NCBI RefSeq assembly: GCF_902686445.1
Contig: NC_062219.1
Span: 146,488,057-146,552,056 of the forward strand
Reading direction: 5' to 3'
Length of the DNA stretch: 64,000 nucleotides
Source of the DNA: Sciurus carolinensis
Taxonomy: Eukaryota > Chordata > Mammalia > Rodentia > Sciuridae
The translations under genes and the position numbers were made by a program. The notes beneath the pieces are model-generated. The model did not search any database. It was not told the DNA's origin and worked only from the letters and a program-made list of their open reading frames with translations. Shown here one piece after another: positions 23,601 to 34,200 of this stretch. Numbering within the stretch: position 1 is the stretch's first letter; each line of letters starts with the position of its first letter.

Positions 23601-25023
23601 TATCATGACTTTACGGAGCTGCCACATCCATTGCAGCTTATCTCTGAACTAGGATTTCCAAATGGATCCTTTTTCCAACTTTCTTTGGCCTTGTCACAAA
23701 AGGAACCTACACACCTCAGCTTGCTGATTTTGTGTCTCTTGACATCCATGTAGAATGCACAGAAAAGGAAAGGGGAGCCCTGCTGCTCATCCGTTGACTA
23801 TTTGTGACCCTGATTTTAGACAATATATTTATCCTGACGCAACAAGATGGAGAGGGACAGTCCTCCTGACCCCTGTCATCACTGTGGAGCTCACTGGACA
23901 GACAGCCCTCACTGGCTTCTCAATCTCCAAATTGAGCTTTAAAAAGGGCACTGAGATCCACATGCAGATGCGTCTTCCAATTCCATTTTGAGACCAAATA
24001 GTACAGTATCAGAGTATAGTAATCCCCAAACCTAAAATTTATCCTTAATTTTAATGACCTCAGATCATTCTTCCAATTATATGGCAATGCAGGGTGCACA
24101 TAATCAAAATTTATGTGCAAATACACAGGATACCTGTTATATGTCAATCATTAGGGATGTAAATATGGATGGGACATTGACTTTCGCAATGTGGTGGAGA
24201 AAATAGACAGTTACTATATAATACTAGCAATAATAAGTATTTACTAAGCTTGCAAACATTTTTCTCAATTCTACATCTCTTTTTTTTCTTTGCCCTCTAC
24301 TACCACTTTCCCCAATATGGTAGCCTTCACTTTTACTTACCCTGTATCTTTGGGGTGACCACTGGTTTTCCTGGGTCACGCAATGTGACTTCCTATGAAG
24401 ACTTCAATTTTTCCATAGTAGCGAGTTTACTGACCCGTCTCAGTCTTATTTCTTACAATAGAACTTAATCTTTCTGTTTTCTGCTTCCTTGAAATAATAG
24501 ATGGTCTCACCCAAAGAAGTTAGTTGCAAATAAAGGTTTAACTATTATTTATATGTTAACAACAACCTGTGATACAGTATCTTGACGTCTAGGGGCAAAT
24601 CTTTGAGCGACAGCCAGCAAAGAGGAGATATATCGAGAGGCATGAACACACTGGTAAGAAAATAAAATTTGTAAAGTTGTTTCTGGGCTTTTTAACGTTG
24701 GATTTTCAAATCATGCCACAGTTTACTATTCAAGATACCCATCATTTATCTGGGCCTTCTGGAGCCTTCTCTGATCTGTATGTAGTTTTAGTGAAATTTA
24801 TTTTCCCCTGTAAAGACTAATGTTGTTAGGCAAAGACATCAACAGTGTAAATTTGCATTTTAAATTTAGAATGATTTATTTTCAATGAAAAGGGTATATT
24901 GCTGCTTGCAGCTAGTCTGGCCGTAACTAGAAAACTGCAGATTGATATTGAAAGACTCTTAGAAATGTGAGCTTCCCCATAAGGGGAAAAATTGCCACAT
25001 TTGACATCATAATTTAAAATCTC
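23601..25023. other. AT-rich unique sequence
   Basis: No repeat or gene is assigned. Frames are at most 78 codons. AT content rises from about 24000 onward. Confidence 0.5.
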
Positions 25024-25111
25024 GGGGTCAGGGATTTAGCTCAGTGGCAGAGCGCTTGCCTTGCACGCGTAAGGCCCTGAGTTCAGTCCTCGGCCCTGAG
25101 GAAAAAAAAAA
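25024..25111 (+). repeat. ID SINE
   Basis: 'gggatttagctcagtggcag' (A-box side), 'agcgcttgccttgcacgcgt', 'aaggccctgagttcagtcct' (B-box side), then a 10-11 base A tail. The sequence is near consensus and keeps CpGs in the 'gcacgcgt' region. Confidence 0.93.
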
Positions 25112-25649
25112 ACTCTGTATGACAAAATATATAAACAAAATTACATGAAAATCAACAAAAAGAAAATGCCTGCTACATACATCATCAAAGAGGCGAGAAG
25201 CTCCTAGCGCTCAGTAAGCGAAGGGCAGACCTCCTGGTGTGAATGGAGAAAAATATAAAGAACAGAAGGAAAACACACGATTCAAAAGAGTATGAGACTC
25301 GATGCATCAGGAAACTGAAGGATTTTCATTTCATGACCTCCATTTTCTAGACCTCTTCAAAATTCTTTAGAGTGAAGTTTTCTTTCTCCTCTTTTTCCAA
25401 AGGTGCTCATCTGAAGCTTTGTGTTACTGGTAAGTTCTTTCCCTGTTGGTTCCTGTTTCATTCCTTCTCCGAGCCTTCAAGTCATCCTGAGGACTCACGA
25501 TCTCCTGCAGCTTGGTTCTGAACAGTAGAGGACATTCCATCCATCCAGAGGCAACTTTGGACATCAGTCCTGTGGAGTGCTCCAGATTGCTTAAATCTAC
25601 ACATTTCTTTTTATCAACCCTCTCATCACTATCCGTGTCGAACATTTTG

Positions 25650-25738
25650 GTTTTTGTGTTTTTGTGGTGCTAGGATTGAACACGGGGTCTCACACGTGCT
25701 CGGCTAGCATTCTACCACTGACCAACATCCCCCGCCCT
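25650..25738 (-). repeat. ID SINE, antisense
   Basis: Reverse ID: 'tggtgctaggattgaacacg' (B-box complement), 'ctagcattctaccactgacc' and 'aacatcccccgccctgg' (A-box and 5' end complement). It is preceded by a T-rich tail complement (ggtttttgtgtttttg). More diverged than the 25024 copy. Confidence 0.85.
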
Positions 25739-26479
25739 GGATCCAGCACTGTGAAGTAATGGTTTGTACATGCTAGGATGGAAAACCTAGTTGCTCACTG
25801 ATTACTTAGACACAGTTATACCATGTGCTCTCTGGGAAGGTGAACAAGTGTTTGTGGTTAAAAAAAATACTTAATACAGGAGATCAGCATCAATTCCTAA
25901 GTTCTGATGTTCCTACTAGGGAAAATGAATTCAAAAGCTTAATTTAGATTTTCTTCCTTTTGTATCCTGTATCTCACAGCTTTGTTGTATATTTTATTTC
26001 AGTTAGGTGATCTGTGGTTCTCTTTAAAATAACATGTAAATTTCAGCATCCTACATGGAAATAGAATAAAGTATTTACATAGTTTTTTTTGTTTTTTAGA
26101 TTGCCAATCATTTTATTTAAGGAGATCACCTTGAAAACATTCTCCTTTGGAGAATATATAGTCAATGTAAGCAGAATTCTGTCCTAACTCTTCACCATCA
26201 ATAGATGCAGGAAGGGAAAGACTATGCTTTCTAACTTGTTACTGAATTGAATATCTTTCATGACGTGAAATTAAACACACTGTTTTTCTCTTCCATTGGT
26301 GACATCCATAAATCTCAACGATTTACTTTAGAGAATGTTTCCTAGGACAAGAAAATCTAAGAATAATTAACATTAAGTAGCCATTTACATAGAATTTTTT
26401 TAAAGTGCATGAGAAGAAGCTTAGCTTAACAGGTCTAAGAGGTGAGCTTTCTGCCTGTCAGATTAGCAAGATTAGAAAG
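25739..26479. other. AT-rich unique sequence
   Basis: No gene or named repeat is recognised. AT-rich, with short homopolymers (gtttttt, ttttagat). The upstream edge of the following L1 is approximate. Confidence 0.45.
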
Positions 26480-27266
26480 CATTGGACTTCCAATTAGTTC
26501 AATCACTCTGGAAAGCTGTGTGGAGATTCCTCAAAAACCTGGGACTAGAACCACCACAGGACCCAGTTTTCCCACTCCTCACTATTTATGCAGAAGATCT
26601 AAAAGCAGCATGCTATAGCTATAGAGCCACTTCAATATTTACAGCAGCACAATTCACAATAGCCAAATTATGGAATCAGCCTAGATGCCCATCAGTAGAT
26701 GAATTGGTCAAGAAAATGAGGCATATATACACAGTGGAGTTTTATCCATCCATAAATAAGAATGAAATTATGGCATTTACTGGTAAATGGATGGAACTGG
26801 AGAACGTCATGCTAAGTGAAATAAGCCAGACCCAGAAAATCAAGAGTTGAATGTTAAAAAAAAAAAAAAAAGAGTTGAATGTTTTCTTTCATATGTGGAA
26901 GCTAGAGAAAATGAAAGATGGTGGTGGAGGAGGTGACTGGATATCATAAAGATGAGGGAAGGTCAATGGAGCAGAAGAAGAACAAGAGGAGGAAGGGAGG
27001 GAGAGGAGGGGAATGGAATGAATTTCACAAAATCACATTATATGCATAAGTAAATACACAGGGAATTTCACCTTTAAAATAAATGAGTGAAAGGAAGATC
27101 AGTAAAATTGAGGAAGGAGAATGGGGGAGGGACGTAGGCAGGGAAAGCAGGGGACAGGGATTGGAATCAAACTCCATGCATGTAAGATTTTGTCAGAATG
27201 AACCCAATTACTAGGTATAGCTATAAATGTCCTAGTAAAAATATATTTACAAAAAGAAAAGAAAAG
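26480..27266 (+). repeat. 5'-truncated L1: end of ORF2 plus 3' UTR
   Basis: A 122-codon open frame (26482-26850) is the degenerate C-terminus of L1 ORF2 protein (nuclease/RT polyprotein, C-terminal region). It has LVQSLWKAVWRFLKNLGLE, then AAQFTIAKLWNQPRCPSVDE and KMRHIYTVEFYPSINKNE. The protein has lost its endonuclease and RT domains by truncation and cannot be active. A polypurine 3' UTR follows (about 26965-27015), then an A-rich tail. The frame ends just before a poly(A)-only insertion. Confidence 0.9.
26842..26883 (+). repeat. Poly(A)-only insertion flanked by a 14-bp duplication
   Basis: The 14-base word aagagttgaatgtt occurs at 26842-26855 and again at 26870-26883, separated only by about 14 A's. 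This is the footprint expected of a target-primed retrotransposition event that copied nothing but a poly(A) tail, here within an older L1. Slippage plus duplication is an alternative. Confidence 0.85.
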
Positions 27267-29623
27267 ATTGGTGTTTAGTGTTAATGTGGGCAAACTGCCC
27301 TGCCAGTGTGGAAGGAACGTGAACTGGCCTCACTCCAAAGTAGAACAACTCGGTCATGTTTATCAAAAGTAGAAATGTCTTTTTGACTCAGCACATCTTC
27401 CAAAGATTTATCTGGCATAAATATGAAAAGTAAACAAACACATATATTTAAAAATCTGAATTGTAGCATTGGGATAATGAAGCTTTGGGAATCAAGTCAA
27501 CGTGGCCCAGAGGAGGAGTCGATTGACAAACAGAGGAAAAACCACACCACAGGGGTGAAGCGGCTGGAAAAGGAGTAAGGGTATAGTCACATGGGAAGAC
27601 ATTACCTTCTTTACTTTTTAAGGTTCCAGGACAATATGCACACTATTGACATTTTTTTTAATAGAACAACAAACACCATAAATACATATGTGGGTGTAAG
27701 TGTAGGTGTCTGTTCATAGAAAAATATCTTGGATGGTTCCCATTGTTAGCAGGAGAGCTAGGGAGGAGCTTGGGATTTGAGCAAGGGAATATGTTCATTT
27801 TTATTTTATTAATTTCTAAGTTACATTTTCAAAGATTACTTTCATTATTAGCATATTAAAAAAGAAGAAAAAAATTATAATCTTCTTATTTAGTAATGTA
27901 CCAAATTATCCTGATGGTAGAGTGCTTCTATGTTCTAGAAGAATTGGTATACCTCTTCAAATGCCCCTGTTGGGGACGCATCTTTACTCCTGGTTCTCAC
28001 CGAGGATTTAAAAGTATGAAAGAACACCTCACTGAACTTCAGATATGTGAGCTGTGGTCTCTCTCTTCTCATGCCCTCACTCTCTGTTTATAGAACATTG
28101 TTTCACTTCTTCATCTAAAAAAATAAAATATAATAAAACAGGAAGTTGGCAAGTTGGGTGGTTTTCTATCCCTGTTCCTTGCATATGCAAAAACTCCTGT
28201 CCACAACCACTTACCACCTCCACCCTGCTTCTGAGCCAGAACCAGTCTGATTCTGTTTTATTTTATTTCACATATTTACCTCAGATTTCATTTGATTTCT
28301 GGAACAAATGTAATTTGAAAACACCTAGAACAGATTATTTCAAGGTTCCTTCCAGAACCCAAACTTCCCGAGTCTATGAAATCCAGGCCTACTTGGAGGA
28401 TGTGGATTTTTCCATGAACCCTTACACTCACTGCTCCTGCTAGGAAGTTGCCAGATTTCTTCCTTTCGGGCCAGAGGCGTAGATCTTTATTTTCTCTGAA
28501 ACATGAAGTTGGACTGTCTAGCTCCAAGGGAGATGAATGAAAAGGAATTAAGTGCATGCATCAGAAAACTGCCAGGGAAAGAGGAATTCTTGAGCTTCCT
28601 GTTCTTTAATTGTCCGGTGGACCCCTTGGCATCTCTCCTGGCTTGATGGTTTTGCTTATGAACATGCTCTGTTCAGATATAATAGCTGGCAGCATGCCCC
28701 GAGAATACATTCATTAGGGAGTTGTAATTCATGCCATGCGGGGAAAGGTCAGAGGAGAAAATAGCAGCAGATCTTAATCAACAGCTAAGGAGGGAGAGGG
28801 GGTCAGGCTCTGATCTCCACTCCCAGCGCCAGTAAAATGGAGTCCTGTGTTCAGAATCAATGCCATTCATCCCAGCAAGTTGGACACACTTTATGGGATG
28901 TGACCTAACAATTGGGTGATCTTTTCTCTGACTTAAGTGAAAAAACAAAATTGAGAACTTCTGGATAGTCCTAAATGAAAGTACCTAAAAGCAGAGCTAA
29001 ACCAGATGTTATGATCCTGTTTCCAGCCATCCCATCCCTTCAAGACACAGTATTAGAGATGCTGATAAATTCAGTTCTGTGCCTGCACTGACTGTATCAG
29101 AAGGCAAATGTCCATGAAACCACTTGCCAAAGTAATAGGGGGGAGTGTGGAGATGCAACCCCCCTGGCCCCCTTCCATTTTACAGAGTAAGCAGCCCCAT
29201 TAGACGTGAAACACAGAGACAGATCATTTATTCTGTCATTCTTTTTTTTTTTCCATAAGAAAGTCTTCCTAGCATATTCAAAACCCACAGACTAAACCTA
29301 TTCGACTCCAACTCACTGCGTTCCCCAGTTGCCCTGAACACCTCTCTACCAGCTACACATCACTGAAATGAGTTCCTAACCTTTGGATTTGTGTTATTAA
29401 AGAGAGGGCTTGGGCTCCTATTTCTCTTATATCCCCTCTGAGACCCAAGTAAAATGCAAACAACCGGGAGACTCCATGTGGCTGATATGTTTTGCGATTA
29501 AAGAGACAAAAATCAGTGTAGAAATCATTTGAAATATGTTAAATTGCCAAATAAGTGTCTTCATTTAACAGTGCACCTAGGTTAGACGCTTTAAAGAATG
29601 AGCTACAAAGAAAGAGATGCGTA
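27267..29623. other. Unique sequence, no gene recognised
   Basis: No named repeat or gene. The longest frames are 129 codons (plus, 28054-28443) and 89 codons (minus, 28288-28557). They overlap on opposite strands and have no domain. 27600-27900 is AT-rich. Confidence 0.5.
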
Positions 29624-29730
29624 GGCTGGGGACGTGGCTCTGTGGCAGAGCACTTGCCTGAAGTGCCCCAGGTCCTGGGTTTGATCCCTAGCACCACAAA
29701 ATTTTTAAAAAGCAAAAGAAAGGGAAGAGT
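29624..29730 (+). repeat. ID SINE
   Basis: 'ggctggggacgtggctctgt' then 'agcacttgcc', a slightly altered middle ('tgaagtgccccaggtcct'), then 'gggtttgatccctagcacca' and an A-rich tail (caaaatttttaaaaagcaaa). Target-site duplications are not clear. Confidence 0.88.
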
Positions 29731-29844
29731 GGATAAATGAGCAACCGTCTCTTTGATTTAAATGAAAATGAATTTGGATCATAAAAGGGCTGTCATATAA
29801 ATAATTTTTAAGTGTCTCCTCTGAGCCAAGTTTTATATAAGTTG

Positions 29845-30335
29845 TTTGCTTTCGCAATAATGGGAGAAACCAGCTACCTCAAACCTCAGTGGTTTAAAAT
29901 GTGGCCATTGATTTAGCCCAATCGTAGATCTGTACCCGAGTGGGTTCAGTTGGGTCCGGCTGGTGGCTCTCCTGGTTCTGGCCCTCTCCTGTCTCTGGAG
30001 GTTCGCTGGCTGTCGGCTGACTGCGGGGTTGGGAGTTAACTGGGTTGTGTGGTTCTCCTCTCCAGCAGGCTAGCCCAAGCGAGTTTCATGGTAGTGTCAG
30101 AAGGCAAGAGCCAGAACAAGCCACCGGGCGCAGGTGCCTTCCAAGTCTGTTTACGTGGATGTGCCAACAGCCTCCTGGCCATAGCGAGTTACAAGGCTGA
30201 ACTCCAGGGCAGAGTGGGAAGCTCTTCAAAGTACAGTGAGGAATGTGAGTGTGTGAAGAGATTAGGGCCACAGATGCCGAATCCCCACAGCCTCTGTGCT
30301 AATTTAGTCAAAGCCACCTCATTTAACTTCGCATT
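29845..30335. repeat. Old mammalian interspersed repeat, family not assigned
   Basis: 'aaacctcagtggtttaaaat', 'gggttcagttgggtccggct', 'tccagcaggctagcccaagc' and 'gttacaaggctgaactccag' appear in the order of a dispersed mammalian repeat (LTR- or DNA-transposon-type). This explains the 102-codon plus frame at 30049-30357 and the opposite 61-codon frame, so neither is likely a gene. Confidence 0.5.
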
Positions 30336-30439
30336 AACTCTAAGAACTTATTACTAGTGTCCCCATTCAATACCTGTGAATAGTAAGGGTAAAAGCAAGT
30401 CCAACCAGCTGGTGACTAATGAGCCATTACGTCTTCTCC

Positions 30440-31400
30440 TCTCCTTTTTTTAAAAAAATTTTTATTTGTTCTAATTAGTTGTACTTGATAGTAGAATGCA
30501 TTTATACATTTCGATAAATCATACATAAATGGAGTATAATCTCATTTTTCTGATTATACATATTGCAGGATCACATTGGTCATGCAGTCATACATGTGCA
30601 TGAGGTCATCGCGTCTGTTTCACTCTACTATCATTCCTTCCTCCATTCCCCTTCCCCTCCTTCACTCCCCTCTACCTAATATAAAGTAACTCTATTCTTC
30701 CCCCTTATTGTGAATTAGCATCTGTGTATTAGAGAAAATATTCAGACTTTGGTTTTGGGGAGGGTTGGCTTATTTCACTTAGCATGATATTCTCCAGTTT
30801 TATCCATTTACCTGCAAATGTCATAATTTAATTCTTCTTTAAAACTGAGTAATATTCCATTGTGTGTGTGTGTGTGTATCACATTTTCTTTATCCATTCA
30901 TCTGTTGAAGGACACCTAGGTTGGTTCCGTAGTTTAGCTATTGTGAATTGAGTGGTTATAAAACTTTGAAGTGGCTTCATCACTGTAGTATGCTAATTTT
31001 AAGTTCTTTGGGTATAAATCAAGGAGTGGGATAGCTGGGTCAAATAGTGGTTCCATTCCAAGTTTTCTGAGGAATCTTCATATGGCTTTCCATAATGGTT
31101 ACACCAATTTGCATTCCCACCAGCAATGTATGAGTGTACCTTTTCCCCACATCCTCACCAACATTTATTGTTGCTTGTATTCTTGATCATTGCCATTCTG
31201 ACTAGAATGAGATGAAATCTTAGAGTAATTTTTTTAAACTTTTTTATTTGTTCTAATTTGTTGTACATGACAGTGGAATGCATTTATACATTTTGATATA
31301 TCATACATAAATAATTTTGATTTGCAGTTCTCTAATTACTAGAGATGTTGAACATTTTTTCATATATTTGGTTAATGTGGTCTTCTGTCTCCATACATCT
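30440..31400 (-). repeat. 5'-truncated L1, antisense (3' UTR and ORF2 end)
   Basis: Starts with the A-tail complement, then 'tttgttctaattagttgtac', 'catgcagtcatacatgtgca' and a CT-rich UTR stretch. The ORF2 end complement follows: 'gagtaatattccattgtgtg', 'ggtataaatcaaggagtggg', 'ccaccagcaatgtatgagtg'. A short (GT)n at about 30860-30878 lies inside. A second, much shorter L1 tail is inserted at 31229-31311. All frames are broken. Confidence 0.92.
31226..31318 (-). repeat. Very short L1 3' tail nested in an older L1
   Basis: Only about 83 bases of L1 3' UTR ('tttttatttgttctaatttg', 'ttgtacatgacagtggaatg', 'catttatacattttgatata') interrupt the host L1 between 'cttagagtaa' and 'gatttgcagttctctaatta'. 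A 7-base duplication taatttt borders it (31226-31232 and 31312-31318), giving an extreme 5'-truncated insertion. Confidence 0.82.
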
Positions 31401-31694
31401 TAGAGTTTTTTAAACCTTGATTATTTACAGAAAAATATGGAAAATTACGGGATAGAGAGAGGCTTTCAAATGAAATGCTGGTCGGGAGAAAGAGAAGAGT
31501 AAAGTTAGGAACCAAAGAAACTGGCCTTGTCGTTCCACTTAACACAGGTCCTGATTCCTTTCCAAGAAGAGTAAATTGACTTACAAATAAAATACAAAAG
31601 AAAAAGAAGAAAGGGAAAAACTAAAAGAGAGAAAGAAAAACAAATAAATCCTACTGAGTTAATCTACACAAATCATGGATATCAGATGGATTTG
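31401..31694. other. A-rich spacer
   Basis: A-rich and possibly L1-derived ('aaaagaaaaagaagaaaggg' near 31600), but no clear L1 block can be matched. No gene. Confidence 0.4.
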
Positions 31695-32130
31695 GGGTGG
31701 TGGTGAAAACAGCCAAGATGATCCTAAAAAAACAAAAGGAAAAACAAAACAAAAAGAATACCCAGGGGCATTCTGAAAAGTCCAAGCATTGGAAAGCCAT
31801 TTGTCTTCAAGATAGTGCCATACGTCATAAAGCTACAATAATTAAAATAAAGCAGTACTGTCACATGGAGAGACAGAGCAACAGAGAGAACTAGAGAGTA
31901 CAGAAGTAGACCCGAATATATACAAGAGTTTAGAATATGGTAGAGGTGACCCATCATATCAGTAAGAAAATGATGGATTATTTAATAAACATGCTGCAGT
32001 GACTGAAGAGTCATCTGAAAATTTCATTGTATTTCTACAACAACTTACACTTAAAACATTCTAGATCTGTCAAAGAAGTAATAGTGAAATAAAACAATGA
32101 AACCATGAGAATGAAACAAGAGAATGTATT
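31695..32130 (+). repeat. L1 ORF2 fragment, decayed
   Basis: 'cataaagctacaataattaa', 'aataaagcagtactgtcaca' and 'tggagagacagagcaacaga', then 'agtacagaagtagacccgaa', follow the order of an internal ORF2 stretch (between RT and C-terminus). Frames are broken. The 65-77 codon open frames here are remnants or antisense shadows. Confidence 0.65.
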
Positions 32131-32699
32131 TTAAAAAGTAATTTCTAAGTGGGAGAAGATGCTAGGTTTGACACCAAAGCCACGTGTCCCCGGGAACAAG
32201 CTGAGACACTGTGGAACAGACTCACAGTTATCAAGTGGAGGGTCAAGGAGGCCCAGTTATTAATCCAGGACTCCTGCTACTCCAGGCTCCTTCTGGGACA
32301 CTAAATTCCAGCTGTCTTTTGTGGGCCAGTCTCCACAATGGGCCAAGGGGATGCGAGAGGGCATCAGTGACTTCTGATAAACATGGGAAGAAAAACTGTG
32401 CGTGTGTCACCAGGTGAAATAGTGAGAGATGACTCTCCGACATCCACCCACTGGTTCTATACTCATGAAAACTGGATATGTGATAATAGCACCCTGTGGT
32501 GGTCACTCCTTCAAAGTCAAAGTAACATCTTGTAAGACAGTCCTCTAAATTGCGGAAGCTGTAGTCTGTCAGCTTCCACTGTAATTGCATCTTCCAAAGG
32601 ACATTTTACTTCTATTTAGGTTAGCTTTTCTGGGTGATGGGATTCATGGTAGGACCAATGAATCTCATGTGTATCAACCGATTACCTCTTTTTTTGCAG
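32131..32699. other. Unassigned sequence
   Basis: A 115-codon minus frame (32243-32590) and a 68-codon plus frame (32211-32417) overlap here. No domain is recognised. It could be a further decayed part of the neighbouring ERVL, or unique. Confidence 0.35.
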
Positions 32700-33330
32700 T
32701 GTAATGTATTCCATGTTAGAAAATGACACGCTACCACCTTTGGGTTTCTTGGGTCAGGAGGACCAGGTGGAAGAGCTGCTTGGATTTCAGCTTGACTCAT
32801 GGACGAAGCCTCCTCTGGCTTTGGGTTGCACTCATGACCAGCAGTTTTAAGGGTTGCTTGACAGCAGGCTGGAGCACTGTGCTTCTTTCTTTAAAGTGGA
32901 GAGTACAAAGTGGCACAAATGGACTTTGACTTTGGAGGGGCTGTCTTGAATATCTCAGATGACCAACTCCCAAGAATCTTAACTAAGATTCATTGACGTC
33001 TAAATTTTCATGAGAACTATCACCCATCCTCCAGCATGGACATATTTCACCAAGATACTTGTTGTTTTTGCTCAATCAGCATGGTCTTATCAATACAATG
33101 GGACAGAGTGGTGTCTATGGGATGGTGGAGCGATCAGGTCCCTATAGACTGGGTGAAGATGTATTGCTGCTGGATGAGCTATATTGAGTGGTATCTTCTG
33201 ACTGGTATAAGAAAAAAGTGTTTGCTAGATTGTCATCTGCATATCAGACTCCAGGGATTGTGTTGATTTGCTCCATAAAAACAGACCATGGCTGTAACAG
33301 CATCTGCAATTGAAGCTGCTACCAAGTTAA
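32700..33330 (-). mobile_element. ERVL-type endogenous retrovirus pol relic, antisense
   Basis: On the minus strand, 33290 down to 33020 resembles the reverse-transcriptase palm block of an ERVL (class III) pol. It includes a degenerate catalytic-aspartate box read from 'ATTGATAAGACCATGCTGAT', with the second aspartate codon lost. Further along (about 32890 down to 32720), words such as 'ccagcctgctgtcaagcaac' and 'aagcagctcttccacctggt' resemble the later RT/RNase H-side region. Stops and frameshifts are frequent. An internal stretch appears missing between the two blocks. No LTR is recognised at either end. The element is a dead fossil. Confidence 0.5.
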
Positions 33331-34200
33331 GTTTCCTAACATCCAACTATGCTCCCCATCTTCCCCTATGCTTGAACAGGCCCAAACCAGGGTAAATAGG
33401 GATATGAGTGGAGTCAATTCCAACATACTTTCTGGATCCTTTTTGTTGGCATCTATTCTACAATCACTTCCAGGATATGGTATTGTTTTAGTTCACAATT
33501 TGGAGGGGAGGCCCAAGGGAACCATAGTACTCCTCATTCCATGAGTCAGAGGACAAATGTGAGAGTTATGCACTCAGGAAATTGTTGAAATTATACCAAA
33601 TTCTGCATTTTGGGAAAGGGGGAAATAAACACAAGGTGTGTACATGAAACCCATTGTGCTCATTGTAAGACAAACTCCAGTCAAAATTTCTTATCAGACC
33701 CCATGATTCCCAGTCTGACTAGGGACCTGTCCAAGGACCCCCATGGAACTCTAATCCAAAGATGTTTGTGATACTCACACAATGTTGCTTCTGACCAAGG
33801 AGTTTCTTTTACTCCAATAAGAGAAGTAATGCATTCACATGCATGGAATTCAACTCAAAGGGGTTGTTCAGAGTTGCCCAAGTCTGGTGTCCTTCTTTCC
33901 TAGGGACATAGGATCCTGTAAATGGCTACAGAATGTGTTAGGGAAGGCTAAGAGAATGTATATGTGTGTGGAACTGAATCCTCATAATGAAGAGTTGCTG
34001 GACCTCAAGTTGCAGCAATTAAACAAATCAACCTTAGTATTTCAGAGCTATAGATGCATGATCCATATCCATCTCAGAAGACTGCTCACAGCTACTGCCT
34101 TCACCAGTAGCCACATCCCCCTTGTCTTTTGTGGTCAACTTGACCTCTATCACTGTGAGGTCTCAGTTCCCCACTGATATCAGGGATCATATACCAATGG
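33331..34200 (-). mobile_element. Possible continuation of the ERVL relic
   Basis: Upstream (on the minus strand) of the RT block, the sequence carries no other named repeat, so it may be more ERVL internal sequence. I could not match specific blocks with confidence. A 112-codon plus-strand frame at 33839-34177 would then be an antisense shadow. Confidence 0.25.

Noticed and set aside
26482..26850. 122-codon frame as a host gene
   Set aside because: It is the C-terminal remnant of L1 ORF2, truncated at the 5' end.
30049..30357. 102-codon plus-strand open frame
   Set aside because: Falls inside an old dispersed repeat with a frame on the opposite strand as well.
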